A stretch of 64,000 nucleotides of DNA from an uncultured Spirochaetaceae bacterium (GCA_944389275.1 CALXLT010000019.1:35530-99529), one strand, 5' to 3'. Shown: positions 42,823-51,798, counted from the first letter of the stretch. Notes: a model not told the origin generated them from the letters alone. Program-made: numbers and translations.

Positions 42823-43480
42823 GGCAGGCATGGAATATCTTATGGGCCTCATCGATGAGGCTGAGCGCTTGATCTCATCCGATCCTCTCGGGGAGGATGG
42901 AGGGGTCTTCGCCTATAGGTTCCGTGATGAGCCAGGGAAGGCCGCTTCTTCGGATATCCACCGCTTTGCTTCCTCATGCCACGCTTGCGATGGCTATCTC
43001 TCACGTACCGTGTTCCCCCGTCCTATCCTCAGGAAGAAGCCGCGCGTGATGTTCATAATGCCAAAGCCCGATGGGAACATGCTGCTGGAAGGAGGGCGTA
43101 TAGCGGCCTTCAGGAAGTGGTGGCATGATTCGCTGCTGCTGCAGGAAGGGGAATGGGCCCTTACCTCGATAATCAAATGCCCTGTCCAGTCTTTCGATCC
43201 CTCTTTCGCGGATAGCTGCCGTGGCTATCTCAGGGAGGAGATGGCCGAGACAGAGCCGTCTTTTCTCATAATCCTTGGCCTTGATGCCGCAAGGTATATG
43301 CTCCGCACCGATGCTCCGATGGCGGATCTGATGAAGAAGGTATTCCATATCAACCACATACCATCGTTCGTCACTCCATCCCTTGAGGAGTATGCCGCCG
43401 ATCCATCGCTGCGTATCCCGATCTGGGAGAACTTCCTCTTCATAAGGGACTTCCTCTCCTCAGGGAAGGACACGTTATGA
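42812..43480 (+). CDS. Uracil-DNA glycosylase-like protein (family 4 relative, divergent)
   Basis: A 222-residue protein related to family 4 uracil-DNA glycosylases, which remove uracil from DNA. The four cysteines for the [4Fe-4S] cluster are visible: Cys56 and Cys59 in SCHACDG, Cys123 in IKCPVQS and Cys136 in FADSC. SFLIILGLDAARYML resembles the family LG-A motif. The catalytic motif GEAPG is replaced by MPKPDG (about 83-88), so activity is open. ATG 42812 follows GAGGAGGAG and overlaps truA. It overlaps priA by four bases. Confidence 0.7.
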   Translation: MADKAGMEYLMGLIDEAERLISSDPLGEDGGVFAYRFRDEPGKAASSDIHRFASSCHACDGYLSRTVFPRPILRKKPRVMFIMPKPDGNMLLEGGRIAAFRKWWHDSLLLQEGEWALTSIIKCPVQSFDPSFADSCRGYLREEMAETEPSFLIILGLDAARYMLRTDAPMADLMKKVFHINHIPSFVTPSLEEYAADPSLRIPIWENFLFIRDFLSSGKDTL

Positions 43481-45438
43481 GCTATGCCACGGTCCTGCTG
43501 CAGCTGCCGTATGAGGCAAGCTATAGCTATATAGTCCCTGAAAGGCTTTCCGGAGAGGCGGGGTTCGGGAAGCGCTGCATCGTCCCATTTGGCAGGAGGA
43601 CGATGACTGGCTTCATCGTCGGTATCTCCGAAGAGAAGCCTGAAGGGGATTTCGAGCTTAGGGAAATCGAGCGAGTCGTGGATAAGGAGCCTGTATTCAA
43701 CGAGACCCTGCTTGATATAGCGAGATGGATGGGAAGCATGTACTTCGCACCTTCCGGGCAGTCGCTGTCGATGATGATACCATCAGGGCGCAAGGAGAGC
43801 GAGATAAGCCCGTTCTATGAGCCTGTGTCGTTCAGGCCTATAGATAAGCTGTCTGAAGATCAGGAGGCGGCGCTTGCGGCCATCAGGAGCGGGAAGAGCC
43901 AGGAATACTATCTTTTCGGAGTCACTGGATCGGGAAAGAGTGAGGTCTATCTCAGAAGGGCGGAGGATAAGATAAGGGAGGGGAAGCAGGTGCTTTACCT
44001 GGTGCCTGAGATCACCCTTTCCGAGCAGCTTTCGGATGAGGTCTATTCCAGGTTCTCCGGCCGTGTCGCCGTTTTCCATTCAACGCTCACGCCCTCGCAG
44101 CGGCTGAAGGCCTGGCATCAGATCATGGATGGCTCCGTCGATATCGTGATCGGAGCGCGGAGCAGCGTCTTCGCGCCGTTCAGGAACCTCGGGCTGATCA
44201 TCCTCGATGAGGAGCATGAGACATCCTATAAGTCAGGGAACGCGCCGCGCTACCACGCACGCCAGGTCGCGCAGTACAGGGCCAGGAAGGAAGGGGCTGA
44301 GTTCATCATGGGCAGCGCCACGCCATCACTGGAAGCCTGGAAGCTCATGTCAGAGCATAGGATACACCGCATCGACATGAGGACAAGGGCCGGGGGAGGA
44401 AGCTTTCCCCGTATCGACGTCGTCAACATAAGGGGAGAGAAGAGGAATATATCGGAGGTGATGGAGAAGGCGATCAGGGAGGCGCTGGATGAGAAGCATG
44501 GTGTCCTGCTGTTCCTGAACAGGCGTGGGTATACCTATGGCTATGCCTGCATGTCCTGCGGCCATATCATCACGTGCCCGAACTGCTCGGTGTCCCTCAC
44601 TTACCATAAGAAGACCCATAGGCTCGTCTGCCATACCTGCGGCTACAGCGGGCCAGTGGTCAAGGCATGCCCGGAATGCGGCTCCTATGATCTTTCCCCG
44701 CGTGGATTCGGCACTGAGAACATAGAGGAGGAGCTGAGGGGGCTTTTCCCATACGCGAGGATCGCCCGCCTCGATACCGATACGGCCTCGGAGAGCAAGG
44801 AGAACACGCAGAGGATCCTCCATGGATTCCGGGACGGCGAGATAGATATCCTTCTGGGAACGCAGATGATAGCCAAGGGGCTTAACTTCCCTTCCGTGAC
44901 GCTTGTGGGCGTCGTGAATGCCGATTCCTCACTATCCGTTCCTGATTTCCGCGCTTCTGAGCGCACGTTCGACCTTATCCATCAGGTGGCGGGAAGGGCG
45001 GGGCGGTACCGTGATGACGGGCGCGTGATCATACAGACATCCGATCCGATGGCTCCAGCCATAAGATGCGCGGCTGAGAACGATCTTGAATCCTTCTACC
45101 GCATCGAGATGAAGAACAGGAAGGATACTCTCTTTCCTCCTTATTCGCGCCTCGTGAACCTTACCGTGCGCGGTAAGAGCGAGAGATGCACAAGGGAAGG
45201 GGCTGAGGAGATAGAGAGGATAGCGGGGGAGCTTGAAGGGTCATATGAGGATATCGAGATATTCTCCGCGTCCCCGTCCCCTGTCGAGAGGAAGGCCCTG
45301 TATTACAGGTACCACGTACTGCTGCGCTCCGTCTCCCCATCCTCGCTTCTGCGCTTCACGGGAGATCTCCTGAGCCGCATCTCCCTCCATTCATCCCTCT
45401 ACCTCGAGATAGATACCGATCCCGTGAGCCTGATGTGA
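43477..45438 (+). CDS. priA: Primosomal protein N' (PriA helicase)
   Basis: A 653-residue replication restart helicase. N-terminal DNA-binding part (SYATVLLQLPYEASYSYIVP) is followed by the helicase core with Walker A GVTGSGKSE near 148, the DEEH box LIILDEEHETSYK near 246, and GSATPS. The zinc region shows four CxxC motifs (CMSCGHIITCPNC and CHTCGYSGPVVKACPECG). Length is slightly short of E. coli PriA (732) but complete. It overlaps the udg-like gene and ends next to the converging ybaK. It is the last gene of the plus-strand chain. Confidence 0.96.
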   Translation: MSYATVLLQLPYEASYSYIVPERLSGEAGFGKRCIVPFGRRTMTGFIVGISEEKPEGDFELREIERVVDKEPVFNETLLDIARWMGSMYFAPSGQSLSMMIPSGRKESEISPFYEPVSFRPIDKLSEDQEAALAAIRSGKSQEYYLFGVTGSGKSEVYLRRAEDKIREGKQVLYLVPEITLSEQLSDEVYSRFSGRVAVFHSTLTPSQRLKAWHQIMDGSVDIVIGARSSVFAPFRNLGLIILDEEHETSYKSGNAPRYHARQVAQYRARKEGAEFIMGSATPSLEAWKLMSEHRIHRIDMRTRAGGGSFPRIDVVNIRGEKRNISEVMEKAIREALDEKHGVLLFLNRRGYTYGYACMSCGHIITCPNCSVSLTYHKKTHRLVCHTCGYSGPVVKACPECGSYDLSPRGFGTENIEEELRGLFPYARIARLDTDTASESKENTQRILHGFRDGEIDILLGTQMIAKGLNFPSVTLVGVVNADSSLSVPDFRASERTFDLIHQVAGRAGRYRDDGRVIIQTSDPMAPAIRCAAENDLESFYRIEMKNRKDTLFPPYSRLVNLTVRGKSERCTREGAEEIERIAGELEGSYEDIEIFSASPSPVERKALYYRYHVLLRSVSPSSLLRFTGDLLSRISLHSSLYLEIDTDPVSLM

Positions 45439-45906
45439 TCAGATCTCCTTCGCCACGTCTATCCAGGCCACGGATCCTGATAGCGCCTCAAGCTCATCTG
45501 GCGTGAGCTCTATCGCGCTGTTGGGAGAGCCTGCTGCCGGGAAAACAGTCGCGAAGCGTCTTAGCGATATGTCGAGGAAGACCCTGACGCCTTCCTTTGC
45601 CGCGAACGGGCACACGCCTCCGACCGGATGCCCGGTCTTCTCCTCGACCTCCGCGGGGCTTATCATGCGGGCCTTCTCGTGGAATATGTCCTTGAACTTG
45701 CGGTTGTCTATCTTCATGTCGCCGGCAAGGACGATTATGATCGCCCCGCCTTCTGTCATGAACGACATGCTCTTTGCGATCCTCCCGTCCTCTGTGCCTA
45801 GGTCAGCGGCCGCTTCCTTCACCGTCGCCGATGATTCCTGGAACTCGATTATCTCCCCATCCTTGCCGTATTTCCTGAGGTATTCCCTCACGTTCTCTAT
45901 GCTCAT
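45439..45906 (-). CDS. YbaK/EbsC-family aminoacyl-tRNA deacylase
   Basis: A 155-residue trans-editing deacylase that removes mischarged amino acids from tRNA, such as Cys-tRNA(Pro) in YbaK. Blocks are AKSMSFMTEGG, IVLAGDMKIDNRKFKD, and GHPVGGVCPFA, the last being the family signature GxxxGGxxP. Length is typical. It converges with priA, the stop codons abutting. Which tRNA it edits cannot be read; the family has several subtypes. Low-GC regulatory DNA lies upstream toward the hsp20 gene. Confidence 0.9.
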   Translation of the reverse strand: MSIENVREYLRKYGKDGEIIEFQESSATVKEAAADLGTEDGRIAKSMSFMTEGGAIIIVLAGDMKIDNRKFKDIFHEKARMISPAEVEEKTGHPVGGVCPFAAKEGVRVFLDISLRRFATVFPAAGSPNSAIELTPDELEALSGSVAWIDVAKEI

Positions 45907-45947
45907 GTGGCGATTTTAGCACGTTTGGCTGTCTTTTTCGCTACCGG

Positions 45948-45964
45948 AGTGTCAAAGTGACACT
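45948..45964. promoter_or_regulatory. Inverted repeat upstream of the sigma-54 hsp20 promoter
   Basis: AGTGTCA-AAG-TGACACT is a perfect 7-bp inverted repeat about 110 bases upstream of the sigma-54 promoter, the usual distance for an enhancer-binding activator site. It also lies about 40 bases from the ybaK start, so could serve that gene instead. No protein is known to bind it. Confidence 0.45.
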
Positions 45965-46069
45965 GAAAAGGCCTCGCGGGCTGGGCGTGTGTCGTTTTGA
46001 TTCTTTCCCAGCGGTTGCCGCAAAACCATATTTCGCATTAATTATTTATATAATAAAGAAATATTTGAG

Positions 46070-46086
46070 TTGGCACGCTTTGTGCA
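46070..46086 (+). promoter_or_regulatory. Sigma-54 (RpoN) promoter of the hsp20 gene
   Basis: TTGGCACGCTTTGTGCA matches the sigma-54 consensus TGGCACG-N4-TTGCA with one mismatch. The GG at 46072-46073 and GC at 46084-46085 are separated by exactly ten bases. It is 40 bases upstream of the hsp20 start, with a possible transcription start near 46097, and a TATATAA-rich stretch precedes it. Confidence 0.75.
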
Positions 46087-46126
46087 AATGAATTTGTGAG
46101 CCGGAAGGCGATAAGGAGATAAAGCA

Positions 46127-46558
46127 ATGAGATACGTCATAACAAGGAACATAGCACCGAGCCTGGCAGGAATAGATTCGCTCTTTTCGGATTTCTTCTC
46201 AGATGTGAGCACGGCGAAGATCCCGCCTGTTGATATATACGAGACGGACAGCGAGTATGTCATCGAGGCCGAGATCGCGGGATACGGCGATGATGATGTG
46301 AAGATCGCGGTCAAGGACGGGGTTATCTCGATATCATCCTCGACGACATGGAAGGAAAGGCTTGAGAAGGCCAGGGAGGAGCGGCATATGATCGCCTCGG
46401 AGATAAATCTCCCGGAATTCTCCCGCTCATTCGTCCTTCCTGAGGATTCCGACGCGGCAGCCATAAGCGCAGAGAGCGCGAATGGCATCCTCACCATAAG
46501 GATCCCAAGGCTGAAGAAGGCCGAGCCGGGCAGGATCGAGATCAAGATCGGCAGATAA
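46127..46558 (+). CDS. Hsp20-family small heat shock protein
   Basis: A 143-residue small heat shock protein, an ATP-independent holdase. The alpha-crystallin domain runs from about 35 to 135: PPVDIYETDSEYVIEAEIAG, EFSRSFVLPEDSD and ANGILTIRIPRLKKAEP, with the conserved A-x-x-x-N-G-[IV]-L-x-[IV]. The C-terminal IxI-like tail is present (RIEIKIGR). AAGGAG precedes ATG 46127. The promoter looks sigma-54-dependent, which is unusual for Hsp20, and a terminator follows. A sigma-54 activator of the NtrC type is encoded 10 kb downstream. Confidence 0.93.
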   Translation: MRYVITRNIAPSLAGIDSLFSDFFSDVSTAKIPPVDIYETDSEYVIEAEIAGYGDDDVKIAVKDGVISISSSTTWKERLEKAREERHMIASEINLPEFSRSFVLPEDSDAAAISAESANGILTIRIPRLKKAEPGRIEIKIGR

Positions 46559-46584
46559 GGCATATCAATAAACCGCACATATAT

Positions 46585-46620
46585 GGGTCGCCATAGCGAT
46601 ATGGCGGCCCTCTCTCTTTT
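46585..46620 (+). terminator. Rho-independent terminator after hsp20
   Basis: GGGTCGCCATA pairs with TATGGCGGCCC around GCGA, followed by TCTCTCTTTT. Confidence 0.8.
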
Positions 46621-46665
46621 CAGGGTAGCCAAGACAGTCATTCACTGTTATCATTCATTCGCCAT

Positions 46666-46717
46666 CGGAGGTGTTACCTCCGGATACTTAACGAGAAAAA
46701 AGGGCTGGCATCGCCAG
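46666..46717 (+). other. Two hairpins upstream of the diaminobutyrate aminotransferase gene
   Basis: CGGAGGT-GTT-ACCTCCG (46666-46682) is a perfect 7-bp hairpin, and CTGGC-ATC-GCCAG (46705-46717) is a second. They are 31 to 82 bases ahead of the gene start, separated by an A-run. The first has no U-run behind it, so a regulatory leader is possible. No known riboswitch is recognised. Confidence 0.35.
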
Positions 46718-46747
46718 ACAGATAACATGGAGTGACAGAGAAAGAAG

Positions 46748-48100
46748 ATGGAAATGACACAAACCAACGAGTACTTCATCTCCCGTCAGAATGACTTCGA
46801 GTCTTCTGCTAGAAGCTACCCAAGGAAATTCCCTTTCGCGCTGAAGAAAGCCAAGGGATCCTGGGTCGAGGATGTAGAGGGGAACAGGTACCTGGACTTC
46901 CTATGCGGTGCAGGAACGCTTGCCCTGGGGCATAACGATGATGAGGTCGCGGCAGCCATGATCGAGCTGATAGAGAGCGATGCGCCTCTTCACACGCTTG
47001 ATCTGACAACGCCGGTCAAGGACAGGTTCGTTGATACAGTCATCTCCATTCTTCCCGAAGAGATGCGCTCTCACGTTAAGATCCAGTTCTGCTCACCGTC
47101 CGGAACCGATGCCACCGACGCTGCGATAAAGCTCTGCAAGACGGCAACCGGCAGGGGCACTGTGATCGCGTTCAGCGGAGGCTACCATGGGATGGGGCAT
47201 GGAGCCCTGGCCCTCACTGGCAACCACAACGCGAAGGCGAAGGTGCAGAATCTCATGCCAGGCGTCCAGTTCATGCCATATCCATATTCATACAGATGCC
47301 CGTTCGGCCTTGGCGGAGACGCCGGGACAGCCGCGTGCGAGGCTTATTTCGAGAGGATGCTCAAGGATCCTGAGAGCGGCGTGACGAAGCCCGCTGTCGT
47401 GATCATCGAGCCGATACAGGGAGAGGGCGGCGTGATACCGGCCCCGGCGTCGTTCCTGAGGACCGTCAGGCGTGTCACGAAGGAGCTCGGGATCCCTCTT
47501 ATCGTGGATGAGATACAGTGCGGAACTGGCAGGAGCGGGGATTTCTTCGCATTCCAGGAGTCCGGGATAATCCCCGACGTGATACTTATGAGCAAGGCTA
47601 TCGGCGGCAGCCAGCCTATGAGCATCGTCGTCTACAGCAAGGATCTTGATAAATGGACAGCGGGAGCCCACGCGGGGACGTTCAGGGGCAACCAGCTGGC
47701 AATGGCCGCGGGAACGGTCGTCATGAGGCGTGTCTCATCCCCGGCTTTCCTTTCAGAGGTCAGGGCCAAGGGCGAATACCTCAAGGCGGAGATGGAGAAG
47801 CTCAAGGGTGAGGTCAGCATAATAGGCGATGTCCGCGGCCGCGGCCTCATGCTCGGCATCGAGTTCGTGGATCCGAACGGAAGCAAGGACATCATGGGCA
47901 ATCCAGAGCCTTCCGGGGAGATCGCAGCAGCGGTGCAGCACGCCTGCTTCGAGAACCATCTTGTCATGGAGAAGGGCGGCAGGAACGGAAGCGTCATGCG
48001 CTGCCTCTGCGCCCTGAACGTAACGATGGAGGAGATCGACACGATGATCGGCATCTTCTCCGATGCCGTAAGGAAGATAAATGCAGGCTACGCTCGATGA
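46748..48100 (+). CDS. dat: Diaminobutyrate-2-oxoglutarate aminotransferase
   Basis: A 450-residue PLP enzyme of the class III family, making 2,4-diaminobutyrate from aspartate semialdehyde and glutamate. N-terminal SARSYPRKFPF and GAGTLALGHN, then SGGYHGMGHGALALTG, VDEIQCGTGRSG and LMSKAIGGSQPM with the PLP Lys, match the Dat/EctB type. ATG 46748 has a weak ribosome site, and ATG 46754 is an alternative. It overlaps the decarboxylase gene by 20 bases. The pair makes 1,3-diaminopropane, a polyamine, from aspartate semialdehyde. The distinction from an EctB of ectoine synthesis rests on the neighbour. Confidence 0.9.
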   Translation: MEMTQTNEYFISRQNDFESSARSYPRKFPFALKKAKGSWVEDVEGNRYLDFLCGAGTLALGHNDDEVAAAMIELIESDAPLHTLDLTTPVKDRFVDTVISILPEEMRSHVKIQFCSPSGTDATDAAIKLCKTATGRGTVIAFSGGYHGMGHGALALTGNHNAKAKVQNLMPGVQFMPYPYSYRCPFGLGGDAGTAACEAYFERMLKDPESGVTKPAVVIIEPIQGEGGVIPAPASFLRTVRRVTKELGIPLIVDEIQCGTGRSGDFFAFQESGIIPDVILMSKAIGGSQPMSIVVYSKDLDKWTAGAHAGTFRGNQLAMAAGTVVMRRVSSPAFLSEVRAKGEYLKAEMEKLKGEVSIIGDVRGRGLMLGIEFVDPNGSKDIMGNPEPSGEIAAAVQHACFENHLVMEKGGRNGSVMRCLCALNVTMEEIDTMIGIFSDAVRKINAGYAR

Positions 48101-49529
48101 CTTCACTGTCCTTTCCTCTTCCCCAGAGGCGAAGGAGGCTTTCAGGAAGGCCATAGACGAGACTCTTGATGCTATCCTTGGCTCTATCGAGGATGATTCT
48201 GCATTCTCCGGCATAGATCCATATGAGCTGAGGAAGAGGATAGGCGAGCTTGGCTTCCTGCCGGATGCAGGCAAAGGCTGGGAGGATACGATGCGGAGCG
48301 TTAGGGAGACGATACTTCCGAACATGCTCCGTACCTGGTCCCCTTCCTATATGCCGCACCTCCATTCGCCAGCGCTTATTGAGTCCATCGCCTCTGAGCT
48401 TATCATAGCGACATACAACAACAGCATGGACAGCTGGGACCAGAGCCCGGCCGCCACGGAGATCGAGGAGTCGATGATCCGCGGCCTCTGCCGTCTCTTC
48501 GGATACGGAGAGGATGCTGATGGCTCGTTCACTTCCGGCGGCAGCCAGTCGAACATGGCGGCGGCTATCGCCATGAGGGATCTTTACATCGAGCGCCGCC
48601 TCGGCTGGGACGTGAAGAAGAGGGGATTGCCTCCAGAGGCCAGGAAGCTCCGCATGTACACTTCGGAGATCGCCCATTTCTCATTCCAGAAGAGCGCGCA
48701 TATAATGGGGCTTGGCTATGATGCCGTCGGCCTCCTTCCTGTCGATAGCAAGGCCCGGATCGATATACCTAAGGCCAGGGAGATCATACGGAGGGACAGG
48801 GAAGAGGGGTATCTTCCGTTCCTTATCGTGGCGACGGCCGGAACCACGGACTTCGGGAGCATTGATGATATAAAGGCGCTGAGGGACACCGCGGATGAAT
48901 ATGGCTGCCTTCTTCATGTGGATGCCGCCTATGGCTCCGCGCTTATCATGAGTCAGCGCTGCCGTGATCGTCTTGGACGCATAGAGCTTGCTGATTCGAT
49001 CACGATAGACTTCCATAAGATGTTCCTTCTCCCCATAAGCTGCTCTGCTCTCCTTGTAAAGGATCGCCATGCCCTTGATTGCTTCCTTATCCATGCCGAT
49101 TACCTGAATAGGGAGGAGGATGAGGAGGACGGGTACATAAACCTTGTCGGGAAGTCGATGCAGACAACGCGGCGCTTTGACGCGCTCAAGGTCTACATCT
49201 CATTCAGGATGAGGGGCCGCGATGGCTTTGGAAGGATCATCGACACCGCTGTTGATAACGCGTCCTATTTCTATTCGCGCCTTTCTGCCGATGATGATTT
49301 CGTCGCTCCAGTCGAGCCCGAGCTCAGCTCTGTCGTCTTCGCGCATAGGGGAGGGGATGAGACGAACAGGCGCGTCAGGCGTTCCCTTCTTGAAAGCGGC
49401 ACCGTGATAGGCCAGACGGTATATGATGGGCGCGTGATGCTCAAGTTCACGCTGCTCAATCCAGCGCTCACGCATGAGCATATAGACAGCCTGATCGATA
49501 GGATCAAGGATCTGGCCGCTGCTATGTGA
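48081..49529 (+). CDS. ddc: L-2,4-diaminobutyrate decarboxylase
   Basis: A 482-residue group II PLP decarboxylase. Blocks are PHLHSPALIESIASE near residue 91, DGSFTSGGSQSNM near 150 for PLP, VDAAYGSALIMS and the PLP Lys in IDFHKMFLLPISCS near 314. The relation to aromatic decarboxylases is general, but the coupling to Dat indicates 2,4-diaminobutyrate as substrate, giving 1,3-diaminopropane. The start overlaps dat. It converges with rlmKL, with a shared hairpin between them. Confidence 0.88.
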   Translation: MQATLDDFTVLSSSPEAKEAFRKAIDETLDAILGSIEDDSAFSGIDPYELRKRIGELGFLPDAGKGWEDTMRSVRETILPNMLRTWSPSYMPHLHSPALIESIASELIIATYNNSMDSWDQSPAATEIEESMIRGLCRLFGYGEDADGSFTSGGSQSNMAAAIAMRDLYIERRLGWDVKKRGLPPEARKLRMYTSEIAHFSFQKSAHIMGLGYDAVGLLPVDSKARIDIPKAREIIRRDREEGYLPFLIVATAGTTDFGSIDDIKALRDTADEYGCLLHVDAAYGSALIMSQRCRDRLGRIELADSITIDFHKMFLLPISCSALLVKDRHALDCFLIHADYLNREEDEEDGYINLVGKSMQTTRRFDALKVYISFRMRGRDGFGRIIDTAVDNASYFYSRLSADDDFVAPVEPELSSVVFAHRGGDETNRRVRRSLLESGTVIGQTVYDGRVMLKFTLLNPALTHEHIDSLIDRIKDLAAAM

Positions 49530-49536
49530 GATGGAT

Positions 49537-49560
49537 ATGGGCTGCATCGCTGCAGCCCAT
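49537..49560. terminator. Perfect 10-bp hairpin between converging genes
   Basis: ATGGGCTGCA and TGCAGCCCAT around TCGC form a perfect 10-bp stem, 7 bases after the decarboxylase stop and 3 bases before the rlmKL stop. It has no U-run but may end both transcripts. Confidence 0.6.
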
Positions 49561-49563
49561 CAT

Positions 49564-51798
49564 TCAGTCATTCTCCCTGATCCTTACCCTTGGGGCCTTC
49601 GGCGGGAGCTTCACCCTTACCTTGTTCCTTATGAGATAGCATCTGTGGACATTGCCATAGTTCCTGAAGTCGAAGCCTATGGTCTTCTCCGTTATGTCCT
49701 CGACGATGAAGTCCCTCATGACATCCTCATCGAGCCTGAACTTGCGGAAGTTCGTGCTGAATATCAGGGTGCCGCCAGGAGCGAGATGCATCGCCGCGGC
49801 CTTTATGAGCCTGTAATGATCCCTCTGGACGTCGAACATCGCCCTGTCCTTGCTGTTGGAGAAGGTCGGTGGATCGCAGAATATGAGGTCGAACCTGTCA
49901 TAGGTATCCCAGAGCCAGTCGATCGCATCGCTTCTGTAGAAGAAGTTCTCGATGTCTGTGGGGTAGCCGTTGAGCCTGAGGTTCGCTATGGCCCAGTCAA
50001 GGTATGTTGCCGAGGCATCCACGGAGACTGTGGATATCGCGCCGCCCTTGATCGCGTTGAGCGTCGCCGTTGCCGTATAGCAGAAGAGGTTCAGAAAGCG
50101 CTTCCCGTCCGCCATCTCCTGTATGAGCTTCCGTACCGGCCGGTGATCGAGGAATATGCCTGTATCGAGATAGTCCTGGAAGTTGACCAGGGCCTTGACC
50201 CCGTTCTCCCTTATGATGTTGAACCTGTTGGAGGAGGCGAGGCGGCTGTACTGGTTCTTGCCCTTCTGGCTCTTTCTCTGCTTGACGTGGATGTCCTCGA
50301 TATCTATGCCGGTGACCCTCTCGGTCACGAAGATGATCTCATTAAGCCTCTTCTCGGCAAGCTCCGGATCGATATCCGCAGGGGCCTGGTACTCAGCGAG
50401 GTTTACCCACTTGCCCTCGTAGATATCTATGGCTGCGGCATATTCCGGGATATCCGCGTCATATATGCGGTAGCATGTGACGCCTTCCTTCTCTGCCTCA
50501 GCCTTGTACTTGCTGTAGTTGGATAGGAGCTTCGAGTAGATTATCTCCTCTGTCTTTGTCAGCTCGCGCGCCATGCGCTCCGCCTTTTTTGCCTTCGCGC
50601 GCTCGACAAGGGCTGCCTTCTCCTCATCCGTGTAGATGATGTAATGGGCGGCTTGGCACTGGATCGGGCCATTGAAGAGCGTGTTCGTCCTGTCCGGCTT
50701 CATGTCGATATTAGACAGAAGGTCGCTTGAGCCCGTGAGGATCGTCGCTCTCCATCCCTTGAAGACATCCGTAAGCTTCTCCCCGATACCCGCGTAGAGC
50801 CTGTCGATATCCCGGACCTTCATCCTCTCGCCATATGGCGGATCGGTTACGATATACCCGACAGGAGCTGGCTTGTCCTCCTCCGTGTACGAAAGGAAAT
50901 CGCGGACTTTGAAGTCAATGAGGCCATCGACGCCTGCCTTCGCGGCAGCTTCCTTCGCGATCGCTATGGCGCGGGAGGAGATGTCAGAGGCATAGATCCT
51001 TATGTCCCTCTCATCAAGGGCCTTCTGGTGCCTTTCCTCAGCCTCAGCCTTTATCTCATCCCATTTCGCCTCGTCAAAGAGCGGGAGGCGCTGGAACGCG
51101 AACGGGCGCCTATGGAGCAGCCCTGGTGCCGTGTCAGATGCAATCAGCGCCGCCTCGATGGCAAGGGTTCCCGAGCCGCAGAAAGGATCTAGGAAGACCC
51201 CGGGCTCCTCGCTCTCAGCGTCCTTCTTCCACTCCGAGCGTGAGATAAGGGCCGCCGCGAGATGCTCCTTGAGCACCGCCTCGGTCTCCTCATCAGGCCT
51301 GTAGCCTCTCCTGTAGAGGCCCTCGCCGGAGAAGTCTATATACCATTTCACGGTGCGGTCATGGACATGGACGTGTATCTCGACATCCGGATCTGCCGTG
51401 TCGATATCAGGGCGGTTGCCCTCGAACTTCTCCCTGATCCTGTCGCATACCGCGTCCTTGACCTTCAGTGACGCGTAGTGGCTGTTCCTGATCCACTGGC
51501 AGGACGCTGTCGTGAGCGTCACCTTCAGCGTCTGGTCAGGCGTGAGCCAATCCTCCCAAGGCAGCGAGAGAGTCGCCTCATAGAGCTCTTCGTCGTTCTC
51601 CGTGTCCTCATCGATATACAGGGCCATAAGCAGCCTTGAGGCTATGCGCGAATACATGCAGAAGCGCATGCCTTCCTCTATCCCGCCCTGGAATTCAACA
51701 CCTGATGTCGTCTGCCTTACATCAGTCCCGCCAACCCGTCTGGCTTCCTCAGCTACCAGATCACCCTGGTTAGCCGCACATGCTGCGAAGAATATCAT
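49564..51798 (-). CDS. rlmL: Bifunctional 23S rRNA methyltransferase RlmKL
   Basis: A 744-residue fusion making m2G2445 and m7G2069 in 23S rRNA. N-terminal THUMP-like part is followed by the RlmL domain with DPFCGSGTLAIEAAL near 200 and TDPPYGERM near 310, then the RlmK domain with FLDHRPVR, RFLNLFCYTATATLNAIKGG near 590 and FCDPPTFSNSK near 655. Length is close to E. coli RlmKL (702). The start abuts the hslO stop. It is last in the ftsH-hslO-rlmL operon on the minus strand. Confidence 0.94.
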   Translation of the reverse strand: MIFFAACAANQGDLVAEEARRVGGTDVRQTTSGVEFQGGIEEGMRFCMYSRIASRLLMALYIDEDTENDEELYEATLSLPWEDWLTPDQTLKVTLTTASCQWIRNSHYASLKVKDAVCDRIREKFEGNRPDIDTADPDVEIHVHVHDRTVKWYIDFSGEGLYRRGYRPDEETEAVLKEHLAAALISRSEWKKDAESEEPGVFLDPFCGSGTLAIEAALIASDTAPGLLHRRPFAFQRLPLFDEAKWDEIKAEAEERHQKALDERDIRIYASDISSRAIAIAKEAAAKAGVDGLIDFKVRDFLSYTEEDKPAPVGYIVTDPPYGERMKVRDIDRLYAGIGEKLTDVFKGWRATILTGSSDLLSNIDMKPDRTNTLFNGPIQCQAAHYIIYTDEEKAALVERAKAKKAERMARELTKTEEIIYSKLLSNYSKYKAEAEKEGVTCYRIYDADIPEYAAAIDIYEGKWVNLAEYQAPADIDPELAEKRLNEIIFVTERVTGIDIEDIHVKQRKSQKGKNQYSRLASSNRFNIIRENGVKALVNFQDYLDTGIFLDHRPVRKLIQEMADGKRFLNLFCYTATATLNAIKGGAISTVSVDASATYLDWAIANLRLNGYPTDIENFFYRSDAIDWLWDTYDRFDLIFCDPPTFSNSKDRAMFDVQRDHYRLIKAAAMHLAPGGTLIFSTNFRKFRLDEDVMRDFIVEDITEKTIGFDFRNYGNVHRCYLIRNKVRVKLPPKAPRVRIREND

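Noticed and set aside
49531..50526. A 331-codon open frame antisense to rlmKL
   Set aside because: It is the shadow of the methyltransferase gene, which has clear motifs. The peptide shows no family features.
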